This document shows, in pieces, positions 23,381-31,854 of a stretch of 64,000 nt of DNA. The notes under the pieces are model-generated. The model was not told where the DNA came from. It ran no database searches and saw nothing but the letters and a program-made list of their open reading frames with translations. Numbering within the stretch: position 1 is the stretch's first letter; every line of letters begins with the position of its first letter. Source of the DNA: Plantibacter auratus (GTDB lineage Bacteria > Actinomycetota > Actinomycetes > Actinomycetales > Microbacteriaceae); the NCBI RefSeq assembly GCF_050587365.1, contig NZ_JBOBFV010000003.1, positions 124,001-188,000 of the forward strand, written 5' to 3'. Both the position numbers and the translations under genes were made by a program.

Positions 23381-24382
23381 CTACGGCGCCTGGACCGCTC
23401 CGAAGACGGCGTCGATGATCGTCTCGGGCGAGACGTCGTCGGCCGCGGCTTCGAAGTTCAGGATGATGCGGTGCCGCAGCACCTGGTGGCGGTAGCCCTT
23501 GACGTCCTCCGGGATGACGTGGTCACGCCCGGCGAGGATCGCGAGCGCCCGCGCGACGGTGCTGAACGCGATGCTGGCACGCGGGCTCGCCCCGTACTCG
23601 ATGTAGCTCGCGAGCTTCGGCGGCAGGTAGTCGCTCGCATGGCGGGTCACGTAGACCGTCTGGACGATGTAGTTGAGGATCGATGCGTCGAGGTAGACCC
23701 GCTTGGCGAGGGACTGCAGGAACAGGACGTCCTCGAGGCTCACCCCCGGGCGGTCCTGGTCGGTCTCGTAGAGCCCGGAGTTCACCCGACGGACGATCTC
23801 GGCCTCCTCGCCGATCGTCGGGTAGTCGAGCACCTCCTTGAGGAGGAAGCGGTCGAGCTGCGCCTCGGGCAGGTGGTACGTGCCCTCCTGCTCGATGGGG
23901 TTCTGCGTGGCGAGGACGAAGAACGGCTTCGGCAGCGGATAGTGCGTGCCGCCGATGGAGGTCTGGCGTTCCTGCATCGCCTCGAGCATCGCGCTCTGGG
24001 TCTTCGCGCTCGACCGGTTGACCTCGTCGAGGAGCACGAAGTTCGCGTGCACGGGGCCGAGCTGGGTCTGGAACGCGCCCGTGCGGGCGTCGTAGATCTG
24101 GGTGCCGATGATGTCGCTCGGCAACAGGTCGGGGGTGCACTGGATGCGTTTGAACGAGGCGTTCACCGCTTGGGCGATCGATTCCGCCGCGGTCGTCTTC
24201 GCGAGTCCTGGGACGCTCTCGAGCAGGACGTGTCCGCCCGAGACGAGCGCCGCGAGCAGGGTGGTGCGCAGGCCCTGCTGGCCGACCACCTTCGCATCGT
24301 AGGCACCGACGATATCGGAGAGGATGCTGCGGGCCCGCTGCAGCTCGGCTGGCGCGATGGGGGTGCTCGGCGTCACGGTCAC
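23381..24382 (-). CDS. MoxR-family AAA+ ATPase, 333 aa
   Basis: An AAA+ chaperone-like ATPase. Walker A is ESVPGLAKTT (55-64) with Lys62, Walker B is FVLLDEVNR with Asp119-Glu120, sensor 1 follows in FVLATQNPIEQEGTY, and the sensor 2/lid helices close the protein. It probably remodels a partner together with the DUF58 and vWA proteins of the operon. GTG 24382 was taken as the start; a GTG two codons further in (24376) has better spacing from the AGGGAG and is an equal alternative. It is divergent from the nonulosonate genes. Confidence 0.93.
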   Translation of the reverse strand: MTVTPSTPIAPAELQRARSILSDIVGAYDAKVVGQQGLRTTLLAALVSGGHVLLESVPGLAKTTAAESIAQAVNASFKRIQCTPDLLPSDIIGTQIYDARTGAFQTQLGPVHANFVLLDEVNRSSAKTQSAMLEAMQERQTSIGGTHYPLPKPFFVLATQNPIEQEGTYHLPEAQLDRFLLKEVLDYPTIGEEAEIVRRVNSGLYETDQDRPGVSLEDVLFLQSLAKRVYLDASILNYIVQTVYVTRHASDYLPPKLASYIEYGASPRASIAFSTVARALAILAGRDHVIPEDVKGYRHQVLRHRIILNFEAAADDVSPETIIDAVFGAVQAP

Positions 24383-24568
24383 TGGTCTCCCTGGCGAGGC
24401 TGGCGGTCCGGACGGATGACCGTCGAACGCGGATCCGCCTGGTGGAACCCGGCGGTCCGAACAGTCTACGTGTGAAGATCCGGAGCTCGGACGCCTCGGC
24501 CACCGGATGGCCACCAGGGCGTCGGCCGCCGTTCGCCCACCGTCCCCCTCGCGTCCACCGCCGCTTCC

Positions 24569-24574
24569 TACCGT
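24569..24574 (+). promoter_or_regulatory. Predicted -10 box (leaderless) for neuA
   Basis: TACCGT lies 6 bases before the ATG at 24581, and no Shine-Dalgarno is present. The remaining part of the 198-base gap to moxR shows no clear -35 or operator. Confidence 0.4.
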
Positions 24575-24580
24575 GGATCG

Positions 24581-25849
24581 ATGACATCTGCAGCGCACGG
24601 GAGGCACCCGGAGACCGACGGCGCGACGGCGATCGTCCCGGTCAGGGGCGGTTCGAAGGGGATCCACCGCAAGAACCTCAGGACGGTCCGCGGGAGCACC
24701 CTCATCGCGCGATCGGTCGAAGGGCTGCTGCGGTCGGGCGGCGTCTCGCGCGTGGTCGTCACGACCGATCACCCGGACCTCGCCGCCGCCGCGGTCGCCG
24801 CCGGTGCCGAGGTCATCGACCGGCCAGCCGAACTCGCCGAGGACAGCACCTCCTCCGAGGCCGCGCTCCTCCACGCGCTCGGCGTCCTCGCGGAGCGCGG
24901 AGAGCTGACCCCCGTGACGGTGTTCGCGCAGGCGACGTCGCCCTTCCTCGACGTTGAAGCACTCGACGACGCCGTCGCCCTGGTCTCCTCCGGGCGGGCG
25001 GACTCCGTCTTCGCCGCGGTGCTCGACCACGGATTCCTCTGGACGGAGAAGACGAAGGGTGCCCGAGGGATCGGTCACGACCACCGCGAGCGTCCCCGAC
25101 GGCAGGACCGCGCGCCGCAGTACCGCGAGACCGGCTCGTTCTACGTCTTCGACACGGACGGCTTCCTCGAGGCCCGGCACCGCTTCTTCGGCCGGATCGC
25201 GCCGGCCGTCACCAGGTCCTTCGCCGCACTCGACATCGACGAGCCGGAGGATCTGCTCGTCGCGGAGGCGATCGCCGGACTCGCCGAACGCCAGCTGGGG
25301 ATCCCGTCGGGCTCGGAACGCTCGGAGCACCACCTCGACGTCGACGCCGTCGTCACCGACTTCGACGGGGTCCACACCGACGACCGCGCCAGCATCGACG
25401 CCGACGGAGTCGAACGGGTGAGCGTCCATCGCGGTGACGGCCTCGGCGTCCGTCAGCTGCGCGAGGCCGGGCTGCCGTTCCTGATCCTGTCGACCGAGCG
25501 GGTCCCGATCGTCGCCGCACGCGCGGCCAAGCTCGGCGTCGACGTCGTGTACGGCTCAGCCGACAAGGCGACCGCGCTCCGCGACTGGGCGACGGCGAAG
25601 GGTGTCCCACTCGACCGCATCGCGTACCTCGGCAACGACGTCAACGACATCCCGGCCCTCGAGATCGTCGGCTGGCCGGTCGTCGTCGCCGATGCGCACC
25701 CGGAGGCCCGTGCCGTCTCCCGGCTCGTCCTGGAACGCCGAGGCGGCGACGGGGCCGTCCGCGAACTCGCCGACCTCGTCCTCGCCGCACGCGCGACCCT
25801 CGACCCCCTGAAGCTGTCCACGCTGCAATCGAACGGAGCACGACCATGA
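24581..25849 (+). CDS. neuA: Acylneuraminate cytidylyltransferase fused to a HAD phosphatase-like domain, 422 aa
   Basis: The N-terminal domain (about 15-235) is a CMP-nonulosonate synthase: AIVPVRGGSKGIHRKNLR is the CTP-binding motif, and ETGSFYVFDTDGFLEARHRFF is conserved near the acceptor site. The C-terminal domain (about 255-400) is of the KdsC type, with DFDGVHTDD (Asp260, Asp262) and GNDVNDIPAL (351-360). The same two-domain order is found in animal CMP-sialic acid synthetase and some bacteria. The enzyme would activate a sialic, legionaminic or related acid. It overlaps neuB as ATGA. Which nonulosonic acid is used cannot be told. Confidence 0.88.
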   Translation: MTSAAHGRHPETDGATAIVPVRGGSKGIHRKNLRTVRGSTLIARSVEGLLRSGGVSRVVVTTDHPDLAAAAVAAGAEVIDRPAELAEDSTSSEAALLHALGVLAERGELTPVTVFAQATSPFLDVEALDDAVALVSSGRADSVFAAVLDHGFLWTEKTKGARGIGHDHRERPRRQDRAPQYRETGSFYVFDTDGFLEARHRFFGRIAPAVTRSFAALDIDEPEDLLVAEAIAGLAERQLGIPSGSERSEHHLDVDAVVTDFDGVHTDDRASIDADGVERVSVHRGDGLGVRQLREAGLPFLILSTERVPIVAARAAKLGVDVVYGSADKATALRDWATAKGVPLDRIAYLGNDVNDIPALEIVGWPVVVADAHPEARAVSRLVLERRGGDGAVRELADLVLAARATLDPLKLSTLQSNGARP

Positions 25850-26775
25850 GCATCCACCAGGACGCGAACGACACCACCGACCTCGACGGCCGGACGCAGC
25901 CGTCTCCCGTGCGCATCGACGGCATCCCCGTCGGCGGCGGCGCCCCCGCGTACGTCATCGGGGAGATCGGTCTCAACCACAACGGCGACGTGGAGCTCGC
26001 GAAGCGACTCATCGACGTGGCCGCCGACGCCGGCGCACAGGCCGTCAAGTTCCAGAAGCGCACACCGGAGATCTCGACGCCGGCGCACATGCGCGACGTC
26101 CCGCGGCAGACGCCGTGGGGTGAGATGAGCTACCTCGACTACCGCTACCGGGTCGAGTTCGACCGTGAGCAGTACATCGAGATCGGCGACCACGCCACCC
26201 TGCGAGGCCTCAGCTGGTTCGCCTCCCCGTGGGACGAACCGTCGGTCGACTTCCTCGAGGACCTGGGCGTCAGCGCGCACAAGGTCGCGTCCGCCTCCGT
26301 GACCGACTCGGGCCTCCTGACCCGTCTCGCCGCGACCGGGAAGCCGATCATCCTCTCGACCGGCATGTCGACGCTCGAGCAGATCGACCGCGCAGTCGAG
26401 ATCCTCCGGGGCTCGCCGCTGGTCATCCTGCACGCGACCTCCACGTACCCCTTGCCCGCCGAAGAGGCGAACCTCCGGATGATCGACAGCCTCGCCGCCC
26501 GGTACCGCGGTGTGCCGATCGGGTACTCCGGCCACGAGACCGGTCTGCAGATCTCCCTCGCCGCGGTCGCCCTCGGGGCCACGATGGTGGAACGCCACAT
26601 CACGCTCGACCGTGCCATGTGGGGCTCGGACCACGCCGCGTCGCTCGAACCGCACGGCTTCTCGAACCTCGTCCGCGACATCCGGGTCATCGAGACCGCC
26701 ATGGGTGACGGCGTCAAGCGCATCTTCCCCGGCGAACTCGCCCCACTCGCGAAGCTGCGCAGGGTCGATGCCTGA
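25846..26775 (+). CDS. neuB: NeuB-type N-acylneuraminate/nonulosonate synthase lacking the SAF domain, 309 aa
   Basis: Condenses phosphoenolpyruvate with an N-acyl hexosamine to form a nine-carbon sugar acid. Family landmarks are YVIGEIGLNHNGD (metal-binding region), AVKFQKRTPE, KVASASVTD, LHATSTYPLP, IGYSGHETG and VERHITLDRAMWGSDHAASLEP. The chain ends soon after the barrel. Typical NeuB proteins have about 340-350 residues with a C-terminal antifreeze-like (SAF) domain that closes the neighbouring active site in the dimer; this one lacks it. The gene overlaps both neuA (4 bases) and the downstream glycosyltransferase (8 bases). Confidence 0.88.
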   Translation: MSIHQDANDTTDLDGRTQPSPVRIDGIPVGGGAPAYVIGEIGLNHNGDVELAKRLIDVAADAGAQAVKFQKRTPEISTPAHMRDVPRQTPWGEMSYLDYRYRVEFDREQYIEIGDHATLRGLSWFASPWDEPSVDFLEDLGVSAHKVASASVTDSGLLTRLAATGKPIILSTGMSTLEQIDRAVEILRGSPLVILHATSTYPLPAEEANLRMIDSLAARYRGVPIGYSGHETGLQISLAAVALGATMVERHITLDRAMWGSDHAASLEPHGFSNLVRDIRVIETAMGDGVKRIFPGELAPLAKLRRVDA

Positions 26776-28114
26776 TCATGGGCCCCGCCGTCGGGTGATC
26801 GGGGTGGTGGACTCCGACTCCTTCGTGAAGTGGGGCGCCGCCACCCTCTCCCGCGCGACCGGCTGGGACGTCGACCTCGTCCTCATCGAGAGTGACGTGT
26901 CCGCCACCGACCGGCAGGTGGACATCGCCCTGCTCCACACGGCGTTCGAGGGGAGGACCGTCCGTCGCCTGTCGCTCCGAGGACTCGTCGACCTCATCCG
27001 GACCGAGCAGCCGGACGGCGTGTTCGTCTCCACGCGTGGGCCGGTCGCCGAGGTCGTCATCTCGGAACTCCTCGCGCTCGGGCGCGCCACCCGCCCGGTG
27101 CTGCTCACCGGTCTCCCCGGCATCTCCATCCCGGCGAAGTGGAAGGGGATCTTCCTCCGCGCGCAGGCGGACGTCTTCGTCCTGCACAGCCACCGCGAGG
27201 TCGCCGCCTACCGTGAACTCGCGCTGACGCACGGGGTCGAGCCGGCGTTCGCGCTCGCGACCCTGCCGTTCCTGACGGACACGGCGACCGAGTCACCGGC
27301 CGAGCCCGCCCCGCGTACCCGGGTCGTCTTCGCCGCCCAGGCCACCGTCCCGGCCGATCGCGGCGACCGGCTCCGGATCCTGTCCTGGCTGCGGACCCTC
27401 GCGAACCGGCACCGCGACCTCGACGTCGTGATCAAGGTGCGCGGCCTCGCCGGCGACCCGCAGACCCATCACGAGCACTACCCCTTCGACACCCTCCTGA
27501 CCGGTCCGACACCCGACAACCTGCGGGTCGCCACCGGGTCGATGGCGGTCCACCTCGGCCACGCGGCCGGGCTCGTCACCGTGAGTTCCACCGCCGCGAT
27601 CGAGGCCATCGCGGCCGGGGTCCCGGTCATCCTGCTCGACGACTTCGGTGTGGACCCGGCACTCATCAACACCGTCTTCGAGGGCAGCGGGCTGTTGGCT
27701 TCCAAGGACGACCTCATGGCCGCCCGGTTCCGGCACCCGAACCCGGACTGGCTGCAGCAGAACTACTTCCACCCCGCCCCGGAGGACGACTGGATCCAGC
27801 GGTCGGAGGAGGCGTTCGCCGCGCGCGACCTCGGGACCCTGCCGATCCGTCCTCGGGCACGACAGAGTCGCGGCGGCATGCTCCGCACCGGTTGGGAGCG
27901 GCGTAGGGCGTTCGGGCGGGCCGACACGAGCGCGCTGGGCACAGTCGCCTTCGTCATCGGGCGGCCACTGCAGATCGCTCGCCGTCTGGTCCGTCGCGCT
28001 CGTGGCGTCCAGCCGGCCGAGCGCCAACCGATCCCCTCCCGTCGGCTCGCGCCGATCGAGACGGAGACGCCGGTGCGCGCTCCGCACGGGGCTCGTCACC
28101 GCACGGCCCGCTGA
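26768..28114 (+). CDS. Putative glycosyltransferase linked to nonulosonate synthesis, 448 aa
   Basis: No signal peptide or membrane helix is evident. The fold looks GT-B-like: an N-terminal half with RVIGVVDSDSFVKWGAATL and a C-terminal half with TVSSTAAIEAIAAGVPVILLDDFG, which resembles the donor-sugar loop of capsule sialyltransferases and UDP-GlcNAc epimerases. From memory it resembles the actinobacterial family annotated as DUF6716 putative glycosyltransferase. The ATG at 26768 overlaps neuB by 8 bases. The inferred job is to transfer the activated acid onto a surface glycan. The last 80 residues are basic and Arg-rich. Confidence 0.7.
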   Translation: MPDHGPRRRVIGVVDSDSFVKWGAATLSRATGWDVDLVLIESDVSATDRQVDIALLHTAFEGRTVRRLSLRGLVDLIRTEQPDGVFVSTRGPVAEVVISELLALGRATRPVLLTGLPGISIPAKWKGIFLRAQADVFVLHSHREVAAYRELALTHGVEPAFALATLPFLTDTATESPAEPAPRTRVVFAAQATVPADRGDRLRILSWLRTLANRHRDLDVVIKVRGLAGDPQTHHEHYPFDTLLTGPTPDNLRVATGSMAVHLGHAAGLVTVSSTAAIEAIAAGVPVILLDDFGVDPALINTVFEGSGLLASKDDLMAARFRHPNPDWLQQNYFHPAPEDDWIQRSEEAFAARDLGTLPIRPRARQSRGGMLRTGWERRRAFGRADTSALGTVAFVIGRPLQIARRLVRRARGVQPAERQPIPSRRLAPIETETPVRAPHGARHRTAR

Positions 28115-28116
28115 CG

Positions 28117-28155
28117 GGAGCGCCGCTCGACCGGAGACCGGTCGGGCGACGCTCC
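28117..28155. terminator. Strong hairpin between the glycosyltransferase and ispG
   Basis: An 18-base stem with one mismatch and one G-T pair (28117-28134 against 28138-28155) closes over the loop AGA. It lies 3 bases after one stop codon and 5 bases before the other, between convergent genes, as expected for a bidirectional terminator. Confidence 0.75.
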
Positions 28156-28159
28156 AGGC

Positions 28160-29320
28160 TCAGTTGGAGCCGACCGTCACCACCGGTGCGCCCGTGGAGG
28201 TGTCGTCGGCGGGCATCTCGGCGGCCAGGCGGTTGGCCTCCTGGATGAGCGTCGCGACGATCTCCGATTCCGGCACGGTCTTGATGACCTCGCCCTTGAC
28301 GAAGATCTGGCCCTTGCCGTTGCCGCTCGCGACGCCGAGGTCGGCTTCGCGTGCCTCTCCGGGGCCGTTCACGACGCAGCCCATGACGGCGACGCGCAGT
28401 GGGACGCTCATCCCCTCGAGGCCGTCGGTCACGTCGTTCGCGAGCTTGTAGACGTCGACCTGCGCGCGCCCACAGCTCGGGCAGGAGACGATCTCGAGCT
28501 TGCGCTCGCGGAGGTTCAGCGACTGCAGGATCTGCAGCCCGACCTTGATCTCCTCCGCCGGCGGCGCGGAGAGCGAGACACGGATGGTGTCGCCGATGCC
28601 CTCGGAGAGCAGGATGCCGAAGGCGGTCGCGCTCTTGATCGTGCCCTGGAAGGAGGGACCGGCCTCCGTCACGCCGAGGTGCAGCGGCCAGTCACCGCGC
28701 TCGGCGAGCAGCCGGTAGGCCTTCACCATGACGACCGGGTCGTTGTGCTTGACGGAGATCTTGAAGTCGTGGAAGTCGTGCTCCTCGAAGAGGCTCGCCT
28801 CCCAGACGGCGCTCTCGACGAGCGCTTCTGGGGTCGCCTTGCCGTACTTCTGCAGCAGCCGCGGGTCGAGGGAACCGGCGTTGACACCGATGCGGAGGGA
28901 GACGCCGGCGGCCTTCGCGCGCCGGGCGATCTCGCCGACCTGGTCGTCGAACTTCCGGATGTTGCCGGGATTGACCCGGACGGCCGCGCACCCTGCGTCG
29001 ATCGCGGCGTAGACGTAGGCGGGCTGGAAGTGGATGTCGGCGATCACCGGGATCTGACTCTTCTTCGCGATGATCGGCAGCACCTCGGCGTCGTCGCGGG
29101 TCGGGACGGCCACGCGGACGATGTCGCAGCCCGAGGCCGTGAGCTCGGCGATCTGTTGGAGGGTCGCGTTGATGTTGGTCGTCTGGGTCGTCGTCATCGA
29201 CTGGACGCTCACCGGGGCATCGCCGCCGACGAGCACCTTGCCGACCTTGATCTGTCGCGACTTGCGCCGCGGGCTGAGCGTCTCGGGAACCGACGGAAGA
29301 CCCAGATTGATAGCTACCAC
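28160..29320 (-). CDS. ispG: 4-hydroxy-3-methylbut-2-enyl diphosphate synthase (IspG/GcpE), 386 aa
   Basis: Performs the sixth step of the MEP pathway, reducing MEcPP to HMBPP with a [4Fe-4S] cluster. The N-terminal barrel starts with VGGDAPVSVQSMTTTQT and holds DIHF and VRVNPGN. The cluster ligands are Cys280 and Cys283 (SCPSCGR) and Cys315 plus a Glu (GCVVNGPGEA). The GTG at 29320 is preceded by TAAGCT with a 7-base gap. The related genes rseP and dxr lie a few kb upstream on the same strand, but the NarL-type kinase pair and the SHOCT gene intervene. Confidence 0.97.
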   Translation of the reverse strand: MVAINLGLPSVPETLSPRRKSRQIKVGKVLVGGDAPVSVQSMTTTQTTNINATLQQIAELTASGCDIVRVAVPTRDDAEVLPIIAKKSQIPVIADIHFQPAYVYAAIDAGCAAVRVNPGNIRKFDDQVGEIARRAKAAGVSLRIGVNAGSLDPRLLQKYGKATPEALVESAVWEASLFEEHDFHDFKISVKHNDPVVMVKAYRLLAERGDWPLHLGVTEAGPSFQGTIKSATAFGILLSEGIGDTIRVSLSAPPAEEIKVGLQILQSLNLRERKLEIVSCPSCGRAQVDVYKLANDVTDGLEGMSVPLRVAVMGCVVNGPGEAREADLGVASGNGKGQIFVKGEVIKTVPESEIVATLIQEANRLAAEMPADDTSTGAPVVTVGSN

Positions 29321-29327
29321 GAGCCTC

Positions 29328-29333
29328 AGCTTA
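29328..29333 (-). promoter_or_regulatory. Predicted -10 box (leaderless) for ispG
   Basis: TAAGCT on the minus strand lies 7 bases before the GTG of ispG; no Shine-Dalgarno is seen at this start. Confidence 0.45.
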
Positions 29334-29396
29334 CGCGCGCGACGCCCCGCAGGCTCCCCGTGAGCTGAATGCCTGCTGGGACGTCGCGATCCACGG

Positions 29397-29735
29397 TCAA
29401 CGGGCGGGCGGTGCCTCGCGATTCGCTCGCAGGACGCCGAGCCGTTCCCGGTACTCGACCTCGTCGATGTCGCCCTGGGCGAAACGCTCGGCGAGCGTCT
29501 GCTCGGCGCTCCGCGACCCGTCCTGGCGCCAGGCCCACGGCGGGCCCTGGTGGCCGTCCGGGGACGCCCCGGACCAGGCTCGGCGACGCCACCGCCGACC
29601 GACGAGCGCGACGATGAGGACGATCACGGCGATCCAGAACGCGGGGATGAGCAGCAGCCAGAGGAGGTGGAAGCCCGGTCCGGGACCACCGGGATGCATG
29701 GCGGTCGCGGCGAGCACGATCAGGGAGGTGGACAT
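29397..29735 (-). CDS. SHOCT-domain small membrane protein, 112 aa
   Basis: One or two hydrophobic segments lie near the N-terminus (about 3-14 and 23-45), then RRWRRR, a linker rich in Gly, Trp and Pro, and a C-terminal SHOCT motif (about 76-105, AEQTLAERFAQGDIDEVEYRERLGVL region). SHOCT domains occur at the ends of many membrane proteins and are thought to mediate oligomerisation. A CGGAG lies before the ATG. It lies 134 bases downstream of a two-component pair, and a near copy of the pair's palindromic site lies about 107 bases upstream of its start, so it is a likely target. Confidence 0.8.
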   Translation of the reverse strand: MSTSLIVLAATAMHPGGPGPGFHLLWLLLIPAFWIAVIVLIVALVGRRWRRRAWSGASPDGHQGPPWAWRQDGSRSAEQTLAERFAQGDIDEVEYRERLGVLRANREAPPAR

Positions 29736-29841
29736 GGAGGACTCCGTTCGTCGGGCGGACGACGACCGTCGTCCGCATCACGACCCCGAGCCTCCTCCGG
29801 ATGGTGGCCGAGGGCATCCGACGACGGGACGCATCACTTGG

Positions 29842-29857
29842 CTCCCCTGGGAGTACG
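29842..29857. promoter_or_regulatory. Second copy of the CTCCCC/GGGAGTACG operator
   Basis: CTCCCCTGGGAGTACG matches 15 of 16 positions of the right part of the 22-bp palindrome upstream of the kinase gene (31789-31810). The left outer arm is not conserved here. It lies between the response-regulator stop and the SHOCT gene, upstream of the latter. Confidence 0.5.
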
Positions 29858-29869
29858 ACCGCCGGTCGC

Positions 29870-30529
29870 TCAGACGCCGGGACTGACGAGCCCGGTCTCG
29901 TAGGCGATGACGACGAGCCGGACCCGGTCGCGCGCGGCGAGCTTCGACATGATGCGCGACACGTGGGTCTTCGCCGTGAGCGGGCTGAGGAACAGCGCCC
30001 CTCCGATCTCCTCGTTGGTGAGTCCGCGTCCGACGAGACCCAGCACCTCGCATTCGCGCTCCGTGAGCCCGGCGATCACGGCGTCGTCGAGCGGCGCGGC
30101 GATCGCTCCGGCGACCTGGGTGAGCAGCCGCCTCGTGACCCCGGGCGACAGCAGGGCGTCACCCGACGCGACCACTCGGACGGCCCGGATGAGCTCGGCC
30201 GGCTCGGTGTCCTTCACGAGGAAGCCGCTCGCGCCTGCCCGGATCGCCTGCGCGACGTACTCGTCGAGCTCGAAGGTGGTGACGACGATGATGCGGGTGG
30301 CCTCGAGCGCCGGATCCGCGACGATGGCCTCGGTGGCGGCCAGGCCGTCGCCTCCGGGCATCCTGATGTCCATGAGGACCACGTCCGGTCGTTCCCGACG
30401 GACGACGATGAGCGCCTCGTCCCCACCGGCCGCCTCACCGACGACCGCGATGTCGGGCTCCGCGTCGAGGAGGGCGCGGAATCCGCCGCGGATGAGGGCC
30501 TGGTCGTCGGCGACGACCACGCGGATCAT
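29870..30529 (-). CDS. NarL/LuxR-family response regulator, 219 aa
   Basis: A receiver domain with the acidic pair in VVADDQ, the phosphorylated Asp54 in LMDIRMPGGDG, the Thr of VTTF and the Lys of VKDTEPAELIRAVR, then a LuxR-type helix-turn-helix (about 150-210) with LTERECEVLGLVGRGLTNEEI. It overlaps the upstream kinase gene as ATGA. The palindromes upstream of the kinase and SHOCT genes are candidate binding sites. Confidence 0.95.
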   Translation of the reverse strand: MIRVVVADDQALIRGGFRALLDAEPDIAVVGEAAGGDEALIVVRRERPDVVLMDIRMPGGDGLAATEAIVADPALEATRIIVVTTFELDEYVAQAIRAGASGFLVKDTEPAELIRAVRVVASGDALLSPGVTRRLLTQVAGAIAAPLDDAVIAGLTERECEVLGLVGRGLTNEEIGGALFLSPLTAKTHVSRIMSKLAARDRVRLVVIAYETGLVSPGV

Positions 30530-31734
30530 GCGACGCCTCGGACCGGCACCCGGGCCGTGACACGGAAACCGCCGAGCGGACTCCGCCCGGTCTCGAGGGT
30601 GCCACCGAGGAGCTCGGCGCGTTCGGTCATGCCGAGGAGGCCGTTGCCGTGCTCCGCGGGGCCGGGTGGGGCACCGACTCCGTCGTCCTCCACGAGCAGG
30701 CGGTAGGTGCCGTCGACCTCGACGAGCTCGACGGAGACCCGTCCGGCCTGCGCGTGCCGGAGGACGTTCGTGACGCTCTCCTGTGCGATCCGGTACAGCG
30801 CCTGCTGCACGGCCGCGCCGGGCGTGGAGACGAGGCGCAGCTCGAGTACCGCGTCGACGCCCTGGTCTCGGAGGGACTGGACGAGGACTGGTAGTGCCTC
30901 GAGATCCGGCCCCGGTCGCCTCGGCGCGCCGGTCGTGGGATCCTGGGCCGCATCGGCACCACGGAGGACGTCGAGGAGGCCACGGACCTCGTCGAGCGAC
31001 GCCTTGCTCGACCCCTTGATGTTCGTCAGAGCCTCCCTGGCACGTTCGGGCTGGGTGTCCATGAGATGCAGGCCCATGCCGGCCTGGACGGTGATCTGCG
31101 CGAGCGAGTGGGCGACCACATCGTGCAGCTCACGGGCGATGCGCACGCGCTCCTCCTGGGCGGCGGAAGCCCGACGTTCACCCTGACGCCGGCGATCCGC
31201 GTCGAGCTGTTCGCGCCGGGTGCGGAGTCCCTCGGCGAGGAGGACGGCGACGATGACGAGGGCGGTCGTGGCCCCGACGCGGAATCCCGACACCTTCCAA
31301 CCGACGGCGAGCGTGACGGTCAGGGCGAGTGCCCACCCGAGTCCCAGCGACGGATAGGTCCAGCCGCGCGCTCCACGGACGATGCCGGAACCCGCGGCGA
31401 ACGCCAGCGCCACGGCGGGAGGACCCCAGGTGGGACCCGTCAGCATCGAGGCGCTCGACAGTACGGCGACCGCCGCGACCGTCGGCCCGGGCGACCGCCT
31501 GGCAGCGAGCAGGCAGAGCACGCCGGCGAGTGCCAGGAGGACGGCCGAGGAACGGGACCACCCCGAGGCACCGGCACCCGGGCCGAAGGAACCGTGGAGG
31601 GCGAGCACCGCTGTCGCGGGCACCTGGACGAGGAAGGACACCACCACCGGCGCCCAGAGGCGCCAGACGGGGCGTCCGGGTCGGCGATCGCCCGGCGGCG
31701 TCCAGGGTGCCGAACCCGTCTCGACCGATGCCAT
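30526..31734 (-). CDS. NarL-type membrane histidine kinase, 402 aa
   Basis: About five N-terminal membrane helices (residues 25-160) without a large external loop are followed by a HisKA_3 domain with RELHDVVAHSLAQI, phospho-accepting His204, and an ATPase domain with RHAQAGRV and DDGVGAP. This is the intramembrane-sensing architecture common in actinobacterial envelope-stress kinases. The ATG at 31734 is supported by TAGCAT 6 bases upstream. A perfect 22-bp palindrome lies 55 bases before the start and may allow autoregulation. Confidence 0.93.
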   Translation of the reverse strand: MASVETGSAPWTPPGDRRPGRPVWRLWAPVVVSFLVQVPATAVLALHGSFGPGAGASGWSRSSAVLLALAGVLCLLAARRSPGPTVAAVAVLSSASMLTGPTWGPPAVALAFAAGSGIVRGARGWTYPSLGLGWALALTVTLAVGWKVSGFRVGATTALVIVAVLLAEGLRTRREQLDADRRRQGERRASAAQEERVRIARELHDVVAHSLAQITVQAGMGLHLMDTQPERAREALTNIKGSSKASLDEVRGLLDVLRGADAAQDPTTGAPRRPGPDLEALPVLVQSLRDQGVDAVLELRLVSTPGAAVQQALYRIAQESVTNVLRHAQAGRVSVELVEVDGTYRLLVEDDGVGAPPGPAEHGNGLLGMTERAELLGGTLETGRSPLGGFRVTARVPVRGVA

Positions 31735-31740
31735 CCCTGC

Positions 31741-31746
31741 ATGCTA
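31741..31746 (-). promoter_or_regulatory. Predicted -10 box (leaderless) for the NarL-type kinase
   Basis: TAGCAT on the minus strand lies 6 bases before the ATG. The 22-bp palindrome lies about 43 bp further upstream, where an activator could contact RNA polymerase. Confidence 0.45.
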
Positions 31747-31788
31747 CTCGCGGGTCGGAGCCGCCGCGTCGCCCGCACGGAGCCTGCA

Positions 31789-31810
31789 CCGTACTCCCCG
31801 GGGAGTACGG
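31789..31810. promoter_or_regulatory. Perfect 22-bp palindrome upstream of the NarL-type kinase operon
   Basis: The left arm CCGTACTCCCC and the right arm GGGGAGTACGG are exact inverses with no spacer. It lies in the 120-base gap between the kinase start and the rseP stop. A near copy lies upstream of the SHOCT gene. Position and recurrence suggest the site of the adjacent NarL-type regulator. Confidence 0.65.
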
Positions 31811-31854
31811 CCGTACCGGGATGGGACGGTCCCGCGGGCTCCGGTCGCGTCGGC

